Part shown: one piece after another, positions 53,876-63,622 of the stretch
Numbering within the stretch: position 1 is the first letter of the stretch
Layout of the letters: every line of letters begins with the position of its first letter
DNA from: Desulfarculus sp.
Lineage (GTDB): Bacteria; Desulfobacterota; Desulfarculia; Desulfarculales; Desulfarculaceae
Length of the DNA stretch: 64,000 bases
Assembly: GCA_016218705.1 (NCBI GenBank)
Contig: JACRDC010000017.1
Location: forward strand, 22,292-86,291
Direction of reading: 5' to 3'
Notes under the pieces: model-generated
Database searches by the model: none
What the model was told of the DNA's origin: nothing
What the model saw: the letters and a program-made list of their open reading frames with translations, nothing else
Made by a program: the position numbers and the translations under genes

Positions 53876-55123
53876 CTAGGGCCGGTAGGTGGAGAAGATC
53901 AGGCAGGCGTTGGTGCCGCCGAAGCCAAAGGAGTTGGAGAGCACCTTGTCCACCTTGGTGTGGCGGCAGACATTGGGCACGTAGTCCAGGTCGCAGTCCG
54001 GGTCCGGGGTCTCGTAGTTGATGGTGGGCGGCAGCACCTGATCGCGCAAGGCCAGGACGCTTATCACCGCCTCCACCCCGCCGGTGGCCCCCAGCATGTG
54101 CCCGATCATGGACTTGGTGCTGGAGACGGCCAGCCGGTAGGCGTGCTCGCCGAAAACGGCCTTGATGGCCCGGGTCTCGCCGACGTCGTTCAGGTCGGTG
54201 CTGGTGCCGTGGGCGTTGATGTAGTCAATGGCCGTGGGGAGGAGGCCGGCGTCGTCCAGCGCCATCTGCATGCAGCGGATGAAGCCCGAGGAGGTGGGAT
54301 CGGGCGCGGTCATGTGGTAGGCGTCGGCGGTCAGCCCGTAGCCCACGATCTCGGCGATGATGTTGGCCCCCCGGGCCAGGGCCGATTCCAGGCTCTCCAG
54401 CACCATCACGCCGGCGCCCTCGCTCATCACAAACCCGTCGCGGTCCTTGTCAAAGGGGCGGCTGGCCCGCGTGGGCTCGTCGTTGCGGGTGCTTAGCGCC
54501 CGGGCGGCGTTGAAGCCCGAGAGCGTCACCGGGGTGATGACCGCCTCGGCCCCGCCGCAGACCATGATGTCGGCCTGGCCGCGCTGGATGACCTTCATGG
54601 CCTCGCCCACGGCGTGGGAGCCGGCGGCGCAGGCCGTGCACAGGCAGGTGTTGGGGCCGGTGAGATGCAGCTCCATGCTTATCTCGCCGGGGGCCATGTT
54701 GCCGATCAGCTTGGGGATGAAGAAGGGGCTGATGCGGTCGGGCCCGCGTTCGGACAAGAGAATGATGTTCTCTTCCAGGGTCTGCAAGCCGCCCAGGCCC
54801 ACGCCCAGGATGCAGCCGGCCCGGGGCGCGCGCTCCTCGTCCAGGGGCTCGGGCAGGCCGGCCATGGACCAGGCCATCTTGCCCGCGGCCACCGCGAAGT
54901 GGATGAAGGGGTCCAGGCGGCGGATGCTCTTCTTGGGCAGCCAGTCCTCGGGGTTGAAGTCTCGCACCTCCCCGGCGATCTGGGTCTTGAAAGGCGAGAC
55001 GTCGAACCTCTCTATGCGGCTGATGCCGCTCTCGCCGGCTTGCATGCGCCGCCAGCTCTCATCCACTCCCGTGGCCAGGGGCGTAATCAGCCCCACACCG
55101 GTAACCACCACCCTGCGTTGCAC
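53876..55123 (-). CDS. fabF: 3-oxoacyl-ACP synthase II
   Basis: 415 aa from the GTG at 55123, preceded by GAGGAG; an earlier ATG at 55192 is unlike the family. The active-site triad is present: [11 protein letters not shown] (Cys), [12 protein letters not shown] (His) and [16 protein letters not shown] (His), with the C-terminal [13 protein letters not shown]. It elongates acyl-ACP chains. It follows acpP by 109 nt. Confidence 0.96.
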   Translation of the reverse strand: MQRRVVVTGVGLITPLATGVDESWRRMQAGESGISRIERFDVSPFKTQIAGEVRDFNPEDWLPKKSIRRLDPFIHFAVAAGKMAWSMAGLPEPLDEERAPRAGCILGVGLGGLQTLEENIILLSERGPDRISPFFIPKLIGNMAPGEISMELHLTGPNTCLCTACAAGSHAVGEAMKVIQRGQADIMVCGGAEAVITPVTLSGFNAARALSTRNDEPTRASRPFDKDRDGFVMSEGAGVMVLESLESALARGANIIAEIVGYGLTADAYHMTAPDPTSSGFIRCMQMALDDAGLLPTAIDYINAHGTSTDLNDVGETRAIKAVFGEHAYRLAVSSTKSMIGHMLGATGGVEAVISVLALRDQVLPPTINYETPDPDCDLDYVPNVCRHTKVDKVLSNSFGFGGTNACLIFSTYRP

Positions 55124-55232
55124 GGCTTCTCCTCGCGCCCGATGTGCCTGCCAAGCCCCGGGGCGGTCCAGGCCGAGGCGGCTTGCCAGCAACCGGCCGT
55201 CCCAGCCCGAAAACCGCCCCCAAGCGGCCGGG

Positions 55233-55469
55233 CTACTTGCCCGCGTGGGCCTCGATGTAGTCCCAGGCGTCCTGCACGGTCTTGATCTTCTCGGCGTCCT
55301 CGTCGGCGATGGAGATGTCGAAGGCCTCTTCCATGGCCATTATCATCTCCACCAGGTCCAGGGAGTCGGCGCCCAGGTCGTCCACGAAGGAGGCCTCGGG
55401 TACCACGTCCTCCTCGGCCACCGAAAGCTGCTCACAGATGATCTTTTTAACTCTTTCCTTGATGTCCAT
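55233..55469 (-). CDS. acpP: Acyl carrier protein
   Basis: 78 aa; the ATG at 55469 follows GGAG at 9 nt, and an ATG at 55493 is upstream of it. The phosphopantetheine Ser is in [12 protein letters not shown]. Acidic helices and the [13 protein letters not shown] end are typical. It carries acyl chains for the fab enzymes on each side. Confidence 0.97.
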   Translation of the reverse strand: MDIKERVKKIICEQLSVAEEDVVPEASFVDDLGADSLDLVEMIMAMEEAFDISIADEDAEKIKTVQDAWDYIEAHAGK

Positions 55470-55597
55470 TGCCAATTTCTCCGTAGGTTGCAAGACCGCT
55501 TACCGGTCTGGGTTCGGCCACATACCAAGCCGGCTCCCCCGTCCCGCCGGGCGCCGCCCCATGACGCGTCCGGCCTGGCTGGAAGCGCCGGCGGCAA

Positions 55598-56350
55598 CTA
55601 CATGTACATGCCTCCGCCCACGTGCAAAAGCTGCCCCGTGAGGTAGCGGGAGGCGTCGGAACAAAGGAAGGCCACCACGTCGGCCACGTCCTCGGGCTGG
55701 CCGGTGCGCCCCATGGGTATGGTGGCCTTCATGGCCTCCACGATCTTCTCGGGCAGCTTGGCGGTCATGTCGGTCTCGATGAAGCCCGGGGCCACGGCGT
55801 TGACCCGCACCCCCCGGGAGGCCAGTTCCTTGGCCGCCGTCTTGGTCAGGGCCACCACCCCGGCCTTGCTGGCCGAGTAGTTGGCCTGGCCGGCGTTGCC
55901 GATGGCCGCCACCACGCTGGCCAGGTTGACGATGGCGCCACTGCGCTGCTTCATCATCACCTTGGCCGCCGCCTGCAAACAAACAAAGGTGCCCACCAAA
56001 TTGACCTTGAGCACCCGCTCGAACTGCTCCAGGCTCATGCGCACCAGAAGATTGTCCATGGTGATGCCGGCGTTGTTGACCAAGACGTCCAGCCGGCCAT
56101 GCTCATTCACCAACGTCTCCACGAAGGCCGCGACCTGGGCCGGGTCGCTGACGTCGAACTTCTGCGCATAAGCCTTGGCCCCCTTGGCCTCGATCAGCTT
56201 GAGCGTCTCGGTGGCCGCCTCCTCGTCGGGGTCGAAATGGTTGAAGGCCACCACGTCGCCCGGACGGGCCAGGGCCAGGCAGATGGCCCGGCCGATCCCC
56301 CGGGAGCCCCCGGTCACCAGCGATACCCGCGCCTGTTCAGACACAACCAT
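55598..56350 (-). CDS. fabG: 3-oxoacyl-ACP reductase
   Basis: 250 aa SDR. GGSRGIGRAICLAL is the cofactor loop, NNAGIT the structural motif, and the active site is S-x12-Y-x3-K (NLASVVAAIGNAGQANYSASK). It reduces 3-oxoacyl-ACP with NADPH. It is 72 nt downstream of etfA and 128 nt upstream of acpP. Confidence 0.96.
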   Translation of the reverse strand: MVVSEQARVSLVTGGSRGIGRAICLALARPGDVVAFNHFDPDEEAATETLKLIEAKGAKAYAQKFDVSDPAQVAAFVETLVNEHGRLDVLVNNAGITMDNLLVRMSLEQFERVLKVNLVGTFVCLQAAAKVMMKQRSGAIVNLASVVAAIGNAGQANYSASKAGVVALTKTAAKELASRGVRVNAVAPGFIETDMTAKLPEKIVEAMKATIPMGRTGQPEDVADVVAFLCSDASRYLTGQLLHVGGGMYM

Positions 56351-56422
56351 TACCTTTCATTTTGCGGGCCGGCCTGTCAATAGCCTATTGCGGTCCACGC
56401 TGGCCTGCTTAAAGCTTTTGGT

Positions 56423-57613
56423 TTAACCCCTCAGTTCCTTGAGGCGCGCCAGCATGGCCGGGGCGACCTCGTAGAGGTCACCAACTATACCATAGGTGGC
56501 CACTTGGAATATGGGGGCGTGCGAGTCGGAGTTGACCGCCACGATCACCTCCGAGGACTGCATGCCCACCAAATGCTGCACCGCCCCCGAGACCCCCAGG
56601 CCGATGTAGAGCTTGGGGCCGATGGTGCGGCCGGTCTGCCCCACCTGGTGGGCGTGGCCTATCCAGCCGGCGTCCACGGCCCCCCGGGTGGCGCCCACCA
56701 CCCCGCCCAGGGTGTTTGCCATCTCGCGCACCAGATCGAAGCCCTCCGGCTTGCCCAGGCCACGTCCGCCCACCACCACCACCTCGGCGGCGGTGAGGTT
56801 GACCTGTTCGCCCACGGCCCGCACCACCTCCAAGACCTGGGTGGCGCTGTCCTGGTCCGGCGCCACCTCCACCGTCACCAGGCGCCCCGTGGCGCCCTCC
56901 TGGCGCTGGCCCTTCTTCATCACCCGGGGCCGCACGGTGGCCATCTGGGGCCGGGCCTGGGGGCAGATGATGGTGGCCATGATGTTGCCGCCAAAGGCGG
57001 GCCGCGTCTGCAACAACAGACGCCGCTCCTTGTCAATGGCCAGGCCGGTGCAGTCGGCGGTGAGCCCGGTGGCCGCCGCCGTGGCCACTCGCGGTATCAG
57101 CGAGCGGCCGAGCGCCGTGGCCCCGGCCAGGAGCACCTCGGGCCTGTGCAGGGCGATCAGCCGGGCCAACACCTCGGCGTAGATGTCATCGTTGAAATGG
57201 CGCAGGCGGGGGTCGTCGGCCAGGTAGACCGTCTGGGCGCCCAGGGCAAAAAGCTCGCCGGCCAGACCGGCCACCCCCTGGCCCAGGAGCACCGCGCTCA
57301 GATCCACCCCCAGGTCGGCGGCCAGGCGGCCACCCTGGCCCAGAAGCTCGGCCACCACCTCGGGCAGCGCGCCGTCGCGTTGCTCGGCGAAGACCCACAC
57401 CCCCCGGCTGAAGGCCGCGCGGCCGTCAGCGGCGCGGGTCACCTCCTCCAGGCTCAGGGCGCCCTCGGGGCAGACCTCCACGCAGGTGCCGCACAGGGTG
57501 CAGGCCTCGCTGACCTGGGCCTTGTCATCAACCAGGCTGAGCGCGTCAAAGGGGCAAGCATCCAGGCAGGCGCCGCAGCCGGTGCATTTGTCCTTGTCTA
57601 TCAAGAGGGCCAC
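56423..57613 (-). CDS. etfA: Electron transfer flavoprotein alpha subunit with N-terminal 2x[4Fe-4S] ferredoxin
   Basis: 396 aa. Residues 1-55 hold two CxxCxxCxxxCP clusters (CTGCGACLDACP, CTLCGTCVEVCP). The rest is EtfA: ALGRSLIPRVATAAATGLTA, then the FAD site with VGQTGRTIGPKLYIGLGVSG followed by QHLVGMQSSE. Fd-bearing EtfA proteins occur with EtfB in anaerobes, including confurcating or bifurcating systems. It pairs with the etfB gene 4 nt upstream and the acyl-CoA dehydrogenase before that. Confidence 0.93.
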   Translation of the reverse strand: MALLIDKDKCTGCGACLDACPFDALSLVDDKAQVSEACTLCGTCVEVCPEGALSLEEVTRAADGRAAFSRGVWVFAEQRDGALPEVVAELLGQGGRLAADLGVDLSAVLLGQGVAGLAGELFALGAQTVYLADDPRLRHFNDDIYAEVLARLIALHRPEVLLAGATALGRSLIPRVATAAATGLTADCTGLAIDKERRLLLQTRPAFGGNIMATIICPQARPQMATVRPRVMKKGQRQEGATGRLVTVEVAPDQDSATQVLEVVRAVGEQVNLTAAEVVVVGGRGLGKPEGFDLVREMANTLGGVVGATRGAVDAGWIGHAHQVGQTGRTIGPKLYIGLGVSGAVQHLVGMQSSEVIVAVNSDSHAPIFQVATYGIVGDLYEVAPAMLARLKELRG

Positions 57614-57617
57614 GGCG

Positions 57618-58415
57618 CTAGCTCCCCAGCCTGATGATCTGATCGCGTACCAGATAATCCACCACCAGGCGGCCGGCCTCTTGGGCCGGGGCCTCGATCA
57701 TCTGGCGCTGGCCGCTGGCCTGGGGCGCGAAGACCTCCACCACCTGGGTAAAGGAGCCGGCCAGGCCCACCTGGGCCTCGGTCAGGCCCAGGACGGCGGC
57801 CCCGGCCATGGGCACCTCGTACTTCTTGGCCCGCATCTTGCCCTTCAGGGACGGCGGCCTAGGCTCGCCCACCTCGCGCACCACGGTGATGAGCCCGGGC
57901 AGGGGCAGCCGCACCACGTCAACGCCATCGTCCATCTGGCGTTCCACCACCAGGTGGCCGGCGGCCACCTCGCGCCAGCCCTTGACAAAGGCCACCTGGG
58001 GCAGACCCAGGCGCATGGCCAGGCCCGGCCCCACCTGGGCGGTGTCGCCGTCCACGGCCTGCTTGCCGCAGATGATGAGGTCGGCCCCGCCCATCCGCCT
58101 GACCCCGGCGGCCAGGGCCGCCGTGGTGGCCCAGGTGTCGGCCCCGGCAAAGGCCCGGTCGCTCAAGAGGAGCCCCTCGTCCACGCCGTAGCCGATGGCC
58201 TCTTTTATGGCCTCCGCCGCCTGGGGCGGCCCCATGCTGAGCACGTGGATGGCCCCGCCCACCTGCTCGCGCAGACGAAGAGCGGCCTCCAGGGCAAACA
58301 GATCAAAGGGATTGATGATGGCCGCCACGCCCTCGCGCTTGAGGGTGTGGGTCACCGGGTCCAGCTTGACGTGGGCCGTGTCCGGTACCTGCTTGAGGCA
58401 GACGATGATCTTCAT
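57618..58415 (-). CDS. etfB: Electron transfer flavoprotein beta subunit
   Basis: 265 aa. MKIIVCLKQVPDTAHVKLDP is the family start; DLIICGKQAVDGDTAQVGPG is the nucleotide-binding signature. In many bifurcating Etfs a second flavin binds this subunit; whether this one does cannot be shown from sequence alone. It is 5 nt downstream of the acyl-CoA dehydrogenase. Confidence 0.94.
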   Translation of the reverse strand: MKIIVCLKQVPDTAHVKLDPVTHTLKREGVAAIINPFDLFALEAALRLREQVGGAIHVLSMGPPQAAEAIKEAIGYGVDEGLLLSDRAFAGADTWATTAALAAGVRRMGGADLIICGKQAVDGDTAQVGPGLAMRLGLPQVAFVKGWREVAAGHLVVERQMDDGVDVVRLPLPGLITVVREVGEPRPPSLKGKMRAKKYEVPMAGAAVLGLTEAQVGLAGSFTQVVEVFAPQASGQRQMIEAPAQEAGRLVVDYLVRDQIIRLGS

Positions 58416-58420
58416 GCGCG

Positions 58421-59578
58421 CTAGTCCCTGCGGCCGTACTCTTTGTTGAGTTCCTGGCCGATGACGTTGCGCTGTATCTGGTTGGTGCCCTCGTAGATCT
58501 GCAGCACCTTGGCGTCGCGCATCATCTTCTCCACCGGGTAGTCGCGCATGTAGCCGTGGCCGCCCAGGACCTGCACGGCCTGGGTGGTGACATCCATGGC
58601 CATGTCGGTGGGAAACAGCTTGGCCATGGCGCTGACCTTGGATATGTCCTTGGCCCCGGAATCCATGTAGCGCGCCACGCTGTAGACCAGGGCGCGGCCG
58701 GCCTCGATCTTGGTGGCCATGTCGGCCAGCATGTGGGCCACGGCCTGGAAGTTGATGATGGGTTTGTCGAACTGCTTGCGGGTGCGGGCAAAGGCCGCGG
58801 CCTCGTCCAGGGCGCCCTGGGCCAGGCCCACGGCCTGGGCGCCCACGCCGGGGCGGGATTTATCAAAGGTGCGCATGGCCACCACGAAGCCCAGGCCCTC
58901 GCGGCCTATGAGGCGGTCCTTGGGGATGCGGCAGTCGTGGAAGATCAATTCGGCGGTGGTGCTGGCCCGGATGCCCATCTTGACTTCTTTTTTGCCGGTG
59001 GAGAAGCCCGGGTCGCCGGCTTCGACGATGAAGGCCGACGCCCCGCGGGGACCCTTGCTGCGGTCGGTGATGGCGATGACGCTGTAGATGCCCGCCTCGC
59101 CGCCGTTGGTGATCCACTGCTTGGAGCCGTTCAGGATATACTCGCCGCCCACCAGCTTGGCCTGGGTCTGGATGGCCCCGGCGTCGGAGCCGGCGGCGCT
59201 CTCGGTCAGCGCGAAGGCGGCCATCTGCTCGCCGGTGGCGATTTGGCTCAGGTAGCGGGATTTCTGGTCCTCGGAGCCGAAGAGCAGGATGGGATAGGCC
59301 CCCAAAAAGCTGGCCGCGAAGCTGGTGGAGACGCCCACGCAGGCCCGGGAGAGTTCCTCCACGGCGATGCAGTTCTCCAGGCAGCCGCCGCCCAGGCCGC
59401 CGTACTGCTCGGGGATGATGAGCCCGTAAAGGTCGGCCTGGGCCAGGGCCTTCATGATCTCGCGGGGGAACTCTTCCTTCTCGTCCAGCTCGGCCCGCAC
59501 CGGTTTGATGCGCTCTTCGGCGATCTGCCGGCACAAGTCGCGGATCATGATCTGCTCTTCGCTGAGGAAGTAATCCAT
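58421..59578 (-). CDS. Short/medium-chain acyl-CoA dehydrogenase
   Basis: 385 aa. AAFALTESAAGSDAGAI, LNGSKQWITNGGEA (FAD loops), FQAVAHMLADMATKIEAGRA and the catalytic-base segment QIYEGTNQIQRNVIGQEL place it with Bcd-type acyl-CoA dehydrogenases. It would pass electrons to the EtfAB pair downstream. Chain length and direction (butyryl-CoA oxidation or crotonyl-CoA reduction) are unknown. It lies between plsX and etfB, in the slot where fabH/fabD usually occur. Confidence 0.93.
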   Translation of the reverse strand: MDYFLSEEQIMIRDLCRQIAEERIKPVRAELDEKEEFPREIMKALAQADLYGLIIPEQYGGLGGGCLENCIAVEELSRACVGVSTSFAASFLGAYPILLFGSEDQKSRYLSQIATGEQMAAFALTESAAGSDAGAIQTQAKLVGGEYILNGSKQWITNGGEAGIYSVIAITDRSKGPRGASAFIVEAGDPGFSTGKKEVKMGIRASTTAELIFHDCRIPKDRLIGREGLGFVVAMRTFDKSRPGVGAQAVGLAQGALDEAAAFARTRKQFDKPIINFQAVAHMLADMATKIEAGRALVYSVARYMDSGAKDISKVSAMAKLFPTDMAMDVTTQAVQVLGGHGYMRDYPVEKMMRDAKVLQIYEGTNQIQRNVIGQELNKEYGRRD

Positions 59579-59637
59579 GGCGCCACTCCCGCTGGAACTG
59601 GATTGTTGGGTTGCGCCGCCGGCGGCGGGCGAACCCC

Positions 59638-60663
59638 TTATTCGGCCCCGCCCTCGCCCAGCAGGTGCCCCCGGTATTGGGCCAGGCCCTCGCGCAGGTG
59701 CTCGGCGACCTGGCCGCGCACGCTCTCGGCGGCCAGGCGCACAGCCGAGCCGATAGCCCGGGGGCTACTGGCCCCGTGGCAGATGAAGGCCACGCCGTTG
59801 ATGCCCAAGAGCGGCGCCCCGCCGTAGTTCTCGTAGTCCAGGCTGCCGCTCACCTCGCGCAGGGGGGCGCGCAAGAGCAGGGTGCCCAGGCGGCCGGCCA
59901 GGGTCTGGCCTATGCGCTCCTTGACCACGCGCTTCAGGGCGTTGAACATGCCCTCGGCCAGCTTGAGGCAGACGTTGCCCACGAAGCCGTCGCAGACCAC
60001 CACCCGGGCGTCGCCGGCAAACAGGTCGCGTCCCTCCACGTTGCCGATGAAGTTGAGCGCGCTGGTCTTGAAGAACTCATGGGCGTGCTTGACCACGGCG
60101 TTGCCCTTGACGTCCTCCTCGCCGATGGACAACAGGCCCACCGTGGGCCGGGCGATGCCCAGCACCTGTTCGGCGTACACCGCGCCCATGTAGCCGAACT
60201 GCAGGAGCATGCCGGCCGAGCAGTCCACGTTGGCGCCCACGTCCACCACCACCGTGGGACCCATGAGCCCCGGGAAGACCGAGGCCAGGGCCGGGCGGTC
60301 CACCTCGGGCAACCGGCCCATGACCACCATGCCCACGGCCATGGTGGCGCCGCTGTTGCCGGCGCTGACCACGGCGTCCACCTCGCCGGCCTTGTGCAGA
60401 TCGAAGCAGACCCGGATGGAGCAGTCGCGCAGGTGCCGGAGCACGTGGCTGGGGGCGTCCTCCATGCCCGCCACCTGGGAGGCGGGGTGCAGGCGTATGC
60501 GCCCGGACGGCGCCCCCAGGCGGGACAGGTGGGGCTCCAGGTCCTCGGTGCGCCCCACCAGGACCAGTTCCACCTCCGGGACCTGGCGAAGAGCCTCCAT
60601 GGCCCCTTCCACCACCACGGCCGGGGCCTGGTCGCCGCCCATGCCGTCCAGGGCGATGCGCAT
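59638..60663 (-). CDS. plsX: Phosphate acyltransferase
   Basis: 341 aa. RIALDGMGGDQAPAVVVEGA is the diagnostic start; CDGFVGNVCLKLAEGM and YGGAPLLGINGVAFICHG are the conserved C-terminal loops. It makes acyl-phosphate from acyl-ACP for phospholipid synthesis. It is 10 nt downstream of rpmF. Confidence 0.95.
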   Translation of the reverse strand: MRIALDGMGGDQAPAVVVEGAMEALRQVPEVELVLVGRTEDLEPHLSRLGAPSGRIRLHPASQVAGMEDAPSHVLRHLRDCSIRVCFDLHKAGEVDAVVSAGNSGATMAVGMVVMGRLPEVDRPALASVFPGLMGPTVVVDVGANVDCSAGMLLQFGYMGAVYAEQVLGIARPTVGLLSIGEEDVKGNAVVKHAHEFFKTSALNFIGNVEGRDLFAGDARVVVCDGFVGNVCLKLAEGMFNALKRVVKERIGQTLAGRLGTLLLRAPLREVSGSLDYENYGGAPLLGINGVAFICHGASSPRAIGSAVRLAAESVRGQVAEHLREGLAQYRGHLLGEGGAE

Positions 60664-60673
60664 GGCTTAAGGC

Positions 60674-60853
60674 TTACTCTTCCTTGTCCAGGGCCTGGCG
60701 GCCCTGGTAGGTGCCGCAGGAGGGGCAGGCCCGGTGGGGCATCTTGGCCTCGCCGCACTGGGGGCAGGCCGAGGGGTTGGGCAGGGTGATGGCGTCGTGG
60801 GCACGGCGCTTGCGCCCGCGGGCCTGGGATTGACGTCTCTTGGGAACGGCCAT
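60674..60853 (-). CDS. rpmF: 50S ribosomal protein L32
   Basis: 59 aa. MAVPKRRQSQARGRKRRAHD is the family N-terminus; CPQCGEAKMPHRACPSCG gives a four-Cys zinc ribbon. It is shorter than most gene-finding cut-offs and a longer false frame overlaps it. The yceD-rpmF-plsX order is the classical one. Confidence 0.96.
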   Translation of the reverse strand: MAVPKRRQSQARGRKRRAHDAITLPNPSACPQCGEAKMPHRACPSCGTYQGRQALDKEE

Positions 60854-60902
60854 TTTGCTAACTCCACTTAATAAGGGCCGCGGGCTTATGTGCCCGCCGC
60901 CT

Positions 60903-61421
60903 TCAGCGCTCTTCCAGCTTGGCCAGCTTGGCCCAGCGGGGATCGGTCTCTTTGGGCCGGCACCCGCAGGCGCCGCCTTGTTGTTCCTTGCCGCACACCG
61001 GGCACAGCCCGGGGCAGTCGGGCCGGCACAGGGGGGCCATGGGCAGGGCCAGGCTCAGTTCATCCCTGAGCGCCTGGGCCAGGTCCACCTCGCCGCCTTG
61101 GTAAAAGATCACGTCCAGTTCGTCCTCGGCCAGGCGAACTTCCTCGCCGCGCGGGGTCTCGGGGGGGCGGAAGGCCCACTCCACCGTGCCCGCCAAGGTC
61201 TGGCCAAAACGCGCCAGGCAGCGGCTGCACTCCAGGTCCACCCGGGCCTGATAATCGCCCCGGGCCAGCACCAGGCTGCCCCGGCGCTCCAGGCGCAGAC
61301 GAGCCCAGGGCGCGTTCGCCAGGCCGGCCACCTGGGTCCCCAGGTCCTCGGCCCCCACCCTGGCGTCCCCGAACTCGACCTCCAGGCCCTCGGGCGGTAT
61401 GTCCTCCACGCGCACCCGCAT
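60903..61421 (-). CDS. yceD: DUF177/YceD-family protein
   Basis: 172 aa. Core GDYQARVDLECSRCLARFGQ and the C-terminal Cys cluster CRPDCPGLCPVCGKEQQGG match the DUF177 family, which affects 23S rRNA/rpmF expression in bacteria and plastids. GGAGGAGG precedes the ATG. It is the first gene of the lipid operon, 49 nt before rpmF. Confidence 0.9.
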   Translation of the reverse strand: MRVRVEDIPPEGLEVEFGDARVGAEDLGTQVAGLANAPWARLRLERRGSLVLARGDYQARVDLECSRCLARFGQTLAGTVEWAFRPPETPRGEEVRLAEDELDVIFYQGGEVDLAQALRDELSLALPMAPLCRPDCPGLCPVCGKEQQGGACGCRPKETDPRWAKLAKLEER

Positions 61422-61450
61422 GGATGCCTCCTCCAGAAGACCAGGGGTTT

Positions 61451-61477
61451 ACTATATGATGGCGCCGGGCCTGTCAA
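61451..61477 (-). promoter_or_regulatory. Candidate sigma70 promoter of the yceD-fab operon
   Basis: On the minus strand TTGACA and TATAGT separated by 15 bp (a short spacer), 29 bp upstream of the yceD ATG. Confidence 0.45.
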
Positions 61478-61708
61478 GGCTCGCCCAAGGGTAACACCCC
61501 TGAAACCGGTAATTTCCCGCCCCAGGCCCAGGGAAACAGGGTGTCAGTATACCACCCTGCCTTGGGGCCGGCAAGGCTGGGCGGGCGGGCAATGAACATG
61601 GTTCAGCCTCTCGCATGATACAAGCCGCTTTAACGGGGACCCGCTTGCCGCCGCCCGGGCCAGGGCCCCGCCCAACCCGTTTTGCCAGCCCGGGCCGCGG
61701 GCCGGCGA

Positions 61709-61737
61709 TTGTGCGGCGCCCGGCCAGGTGCTATACT
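61709..61737 (+). promoter_or_regulatory. Sigma70 promoter of greA
   Basis: TTGTGC, 17-bp spacer, TATACT, about 115 bp upstream of the GTG start at 61853. Confidence 0.55.
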
Positions 61738-61852
61738 CACCGTTGACCGGCCCTTTTGGCCACGGCCTTGCCGCCATAAAATCCGTCTGGCGCCGCTCCC
61801 AGGCCCGGGCCTGGGCCGGGCCTCTGTTGCGCTTTTGTCATAGGGGGTTACC

Positions 61853-62329
61853 GTGGAACGCCAACTCATCACCCGCCAGGGCCACCAGCGCCTGCTGCAG
61901 GAACTGGATATCTTGCGCAAGGTGGAGCTGCCCAAAAACGTGCAGGCCATCGCCGAGGCCCGCGCCCATGGCGACCTGTCGGAGAACGCCGAGTTTCACG
62001 CCGCCAAGGAGCGCCAGGCCGTCATCGCCTCCAAGATGGCCGACATCGAGAGCATCCTGGCTTGCACCGAGGTGGTGGACCCTTTGCCCCCGCCCAACGG
62101 CCGGGTGGTCTTTGGGGCCAGGGTGAAGGTCTACGACCCCGAGGCCGATGAGGAATGCCAGTTCCAGGTCGTGGGCCAGGCCGAGGGCGACGCGGGCTGC
62201 GGGCGCATCTCGCTGTCCTCGCCCATCGGCCAGGCCTTGATCGGCCACGAGGAGGGCGACGAGGTGCGGGTCAAGACCCCCGGGGGCATCCGGGTGCTGG
62301 AAATCATAGAGATCCTGGGCACCGAGTAG
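61853..62329 (+). CDS. greA: Transcript cleavage factor GreA
   Basis: 158 aa, GTG start after AGGGGG. The coiled-coil N-terminus carries the acidic tip (DLSENAEFHAAKE), and the C-terminal domain has SLSSPIGQALIGHEEGDEV. It rescues backtracked RNA polymerase. It is 51 nt before ampG. Confidence 0.95.
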   Translation: MERQLITRQGHQRLLQELDILRKVELPKNVQAIAEARAHGDLSENAEFHAAKERQAVIASKMADIESILACTEVVDPLPPPNGRVVFGARVKVYDPEADEECQFQVVGQAEGDAGCGRISLSSPIGQALIGHEEGDEVRVKTPGGIRVLEIIEILGTE

Positions 62330-62380
62330 GGGAGTGGCCTTGTCCTCCCTGGGGCCTGGCCAGGCCCTCCGCCCCGTTCC

Positions 62381-63622
62381 ATGACCGCCGTCCTTAAAAG
62401 CGGCTTCAGCGGCCGCATGGCCGCCTCCCTGCTCATGGGCTTCAGTTGCGGCCTGCCGCTGCTCTTGACCATCTCCCTGTTGCAGGCCTGGCTGACCGAG
62501 CGGGGGGTGGACCTGGCTACCATCGGCCTATTCACCCTGGTGGGCCTGCCCTACACGCTTAAATTCCTGTGGGCGCCCCTGCTGGACCGCTACACCCCTC
62601 CCTTCCTGGGCCGCCGGCGGGGCTGGATGCTCCTGTCGCAGCTCTGCCTGGCCCTGGCCATCGCCGCCCTGGGCCTGTGCGACCCCCTGGGGCACCCCTG
62701 GCTCCTGGCCGTGACCGCCCTGGCCGTGGCCTTTTTCAGCGCCACCCAGGACATCGTGGTGGACGCCTATCGCCGCGAGGACCTGACCGACAACGAGCTG
62801 GGACTGGGTTCCTCCCTGTACGTCAACGGCTACCGGGTGGGCATGCTGCTGGCCTCGGGCGGCGGCCTGGTGCTGGCCGACCATCTCTCCTTCGCCGCCG
62901 TGTACGCCATCATGGCCGCCTGCATGCTGGTGGGCATCGTCACCACCCTGGCCGTCAAGGAACCCAAGGTGGCCGAGGGCCAACCCCAGAGCCTCAGGGA
63001 GGCGGTGGTGGAGCCCTTCGTGGAGTTCTTCAGCCGGGCGGGGATCAAATGGGGCCTGGGGGTGCTGGCCTTCATCCTGCTCTACAAGATCGGCGACACC
63101 ATGGCCGCGGCGCTCACCACGCCCTTCTACCTGGACCTGGGCTTCAGCAAGACCCAGATCGGGGCGGTGGTCAAACTCTTCGGCTTCTGGGCCACCCTGG
63201 GCGGGGCCTTGCTGGGCGGGGCGCTGATGCTCAAGCTGGGCATCAACCGCTCCCTGTGGGTCTTCGGGGTCTTGCAGGCCGTCTCCACGGCGGGCTTTGC
63301 CCTGCTGGCCCAGGTGGGGGCCAGCCTGCCCCTGCTGGCCGGGGTCATCGCCTGCGAGAACCTCACCGGCGGCATGGGCACGGCGGCCTACCTGGCCTTC
63401 ATGGCCGCCCTGACCAACAAGCGCTTCACGGCCACCCAGTACGCCCTGCTCTCTAGCCTCATGGGCATACCCAGGGTGCTGGCCAGCGCGCCCACCGGCT
63501 ATTTAGCCCAGCACCTGGGCTGGACGTGGTTCTTCATCCTTTGCGTGCTGGTGGCCCTGCCAGGCATGCTCCTGCTGCTCAAATACGCCCCCTGGCGGGC
63601 AGGCGGCCAGGCCACCCAATAG
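62381..63622 (+). CDS. ampG: MFS transporter, AmpG-like (muropeptide permease family)
   Basis: 413 aa, about 12 helices. LLMGFSCGLPLLLTISLLQA, LPYTLKFLWAPLLDRY, FFSATQDIVVDAYRRE and LSSLMGIPRVLASAPTGYLA are the AmpG-family landmarks. AmpG imports anhydromuropeptides for peptidoglycan recycling; no amidase or kinase of that pathway is adjacent, so a different glycopeptide substrate is possible. Confidence 0.85.
   Translation: MTAVLKSGFSGRMAASLLMGFSCGLPLLLTISLLQAWLTERGVDLATIGLFTLVGLPYTLKFLWAPLLDRYTPPFLGRRRGWMLLSQLCLALAIAALGLCDPLGHPWLLAVTALAVAFFSATQDIVVDAYRREDLTDNELGLGSSLYVNGYRVGMLLASGGGLVLADHLSFAAVYAIMAACMLVGIVTTLAVKEPKVAEGQPQSLREAVVEPFVEFFSRAGIKWGLGVLAFILLYKIGDTMAAALTTPFYLDLGFSKTQIGAVVKLFGFWATLGGALLGGALMLKLGINRSLWVFGVLQAVSTAGFALLAQVGASLPLLAGVIACENLTGGMGTAAYLAFMAALTNKRFTATQYALLSSLMGIPRVLASAPTGYLAQHLGWTWFFILCVLVALPGMLLLLKYAPWRAGGQATQ

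Larger units (their letters stand above)
61422..61852. other. Divergent promoter region between yceD and greA
   Basis: 431 bases with no gene; two promoter candidates only. Frames here are short and unlike any family. Confidence 0.6.
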
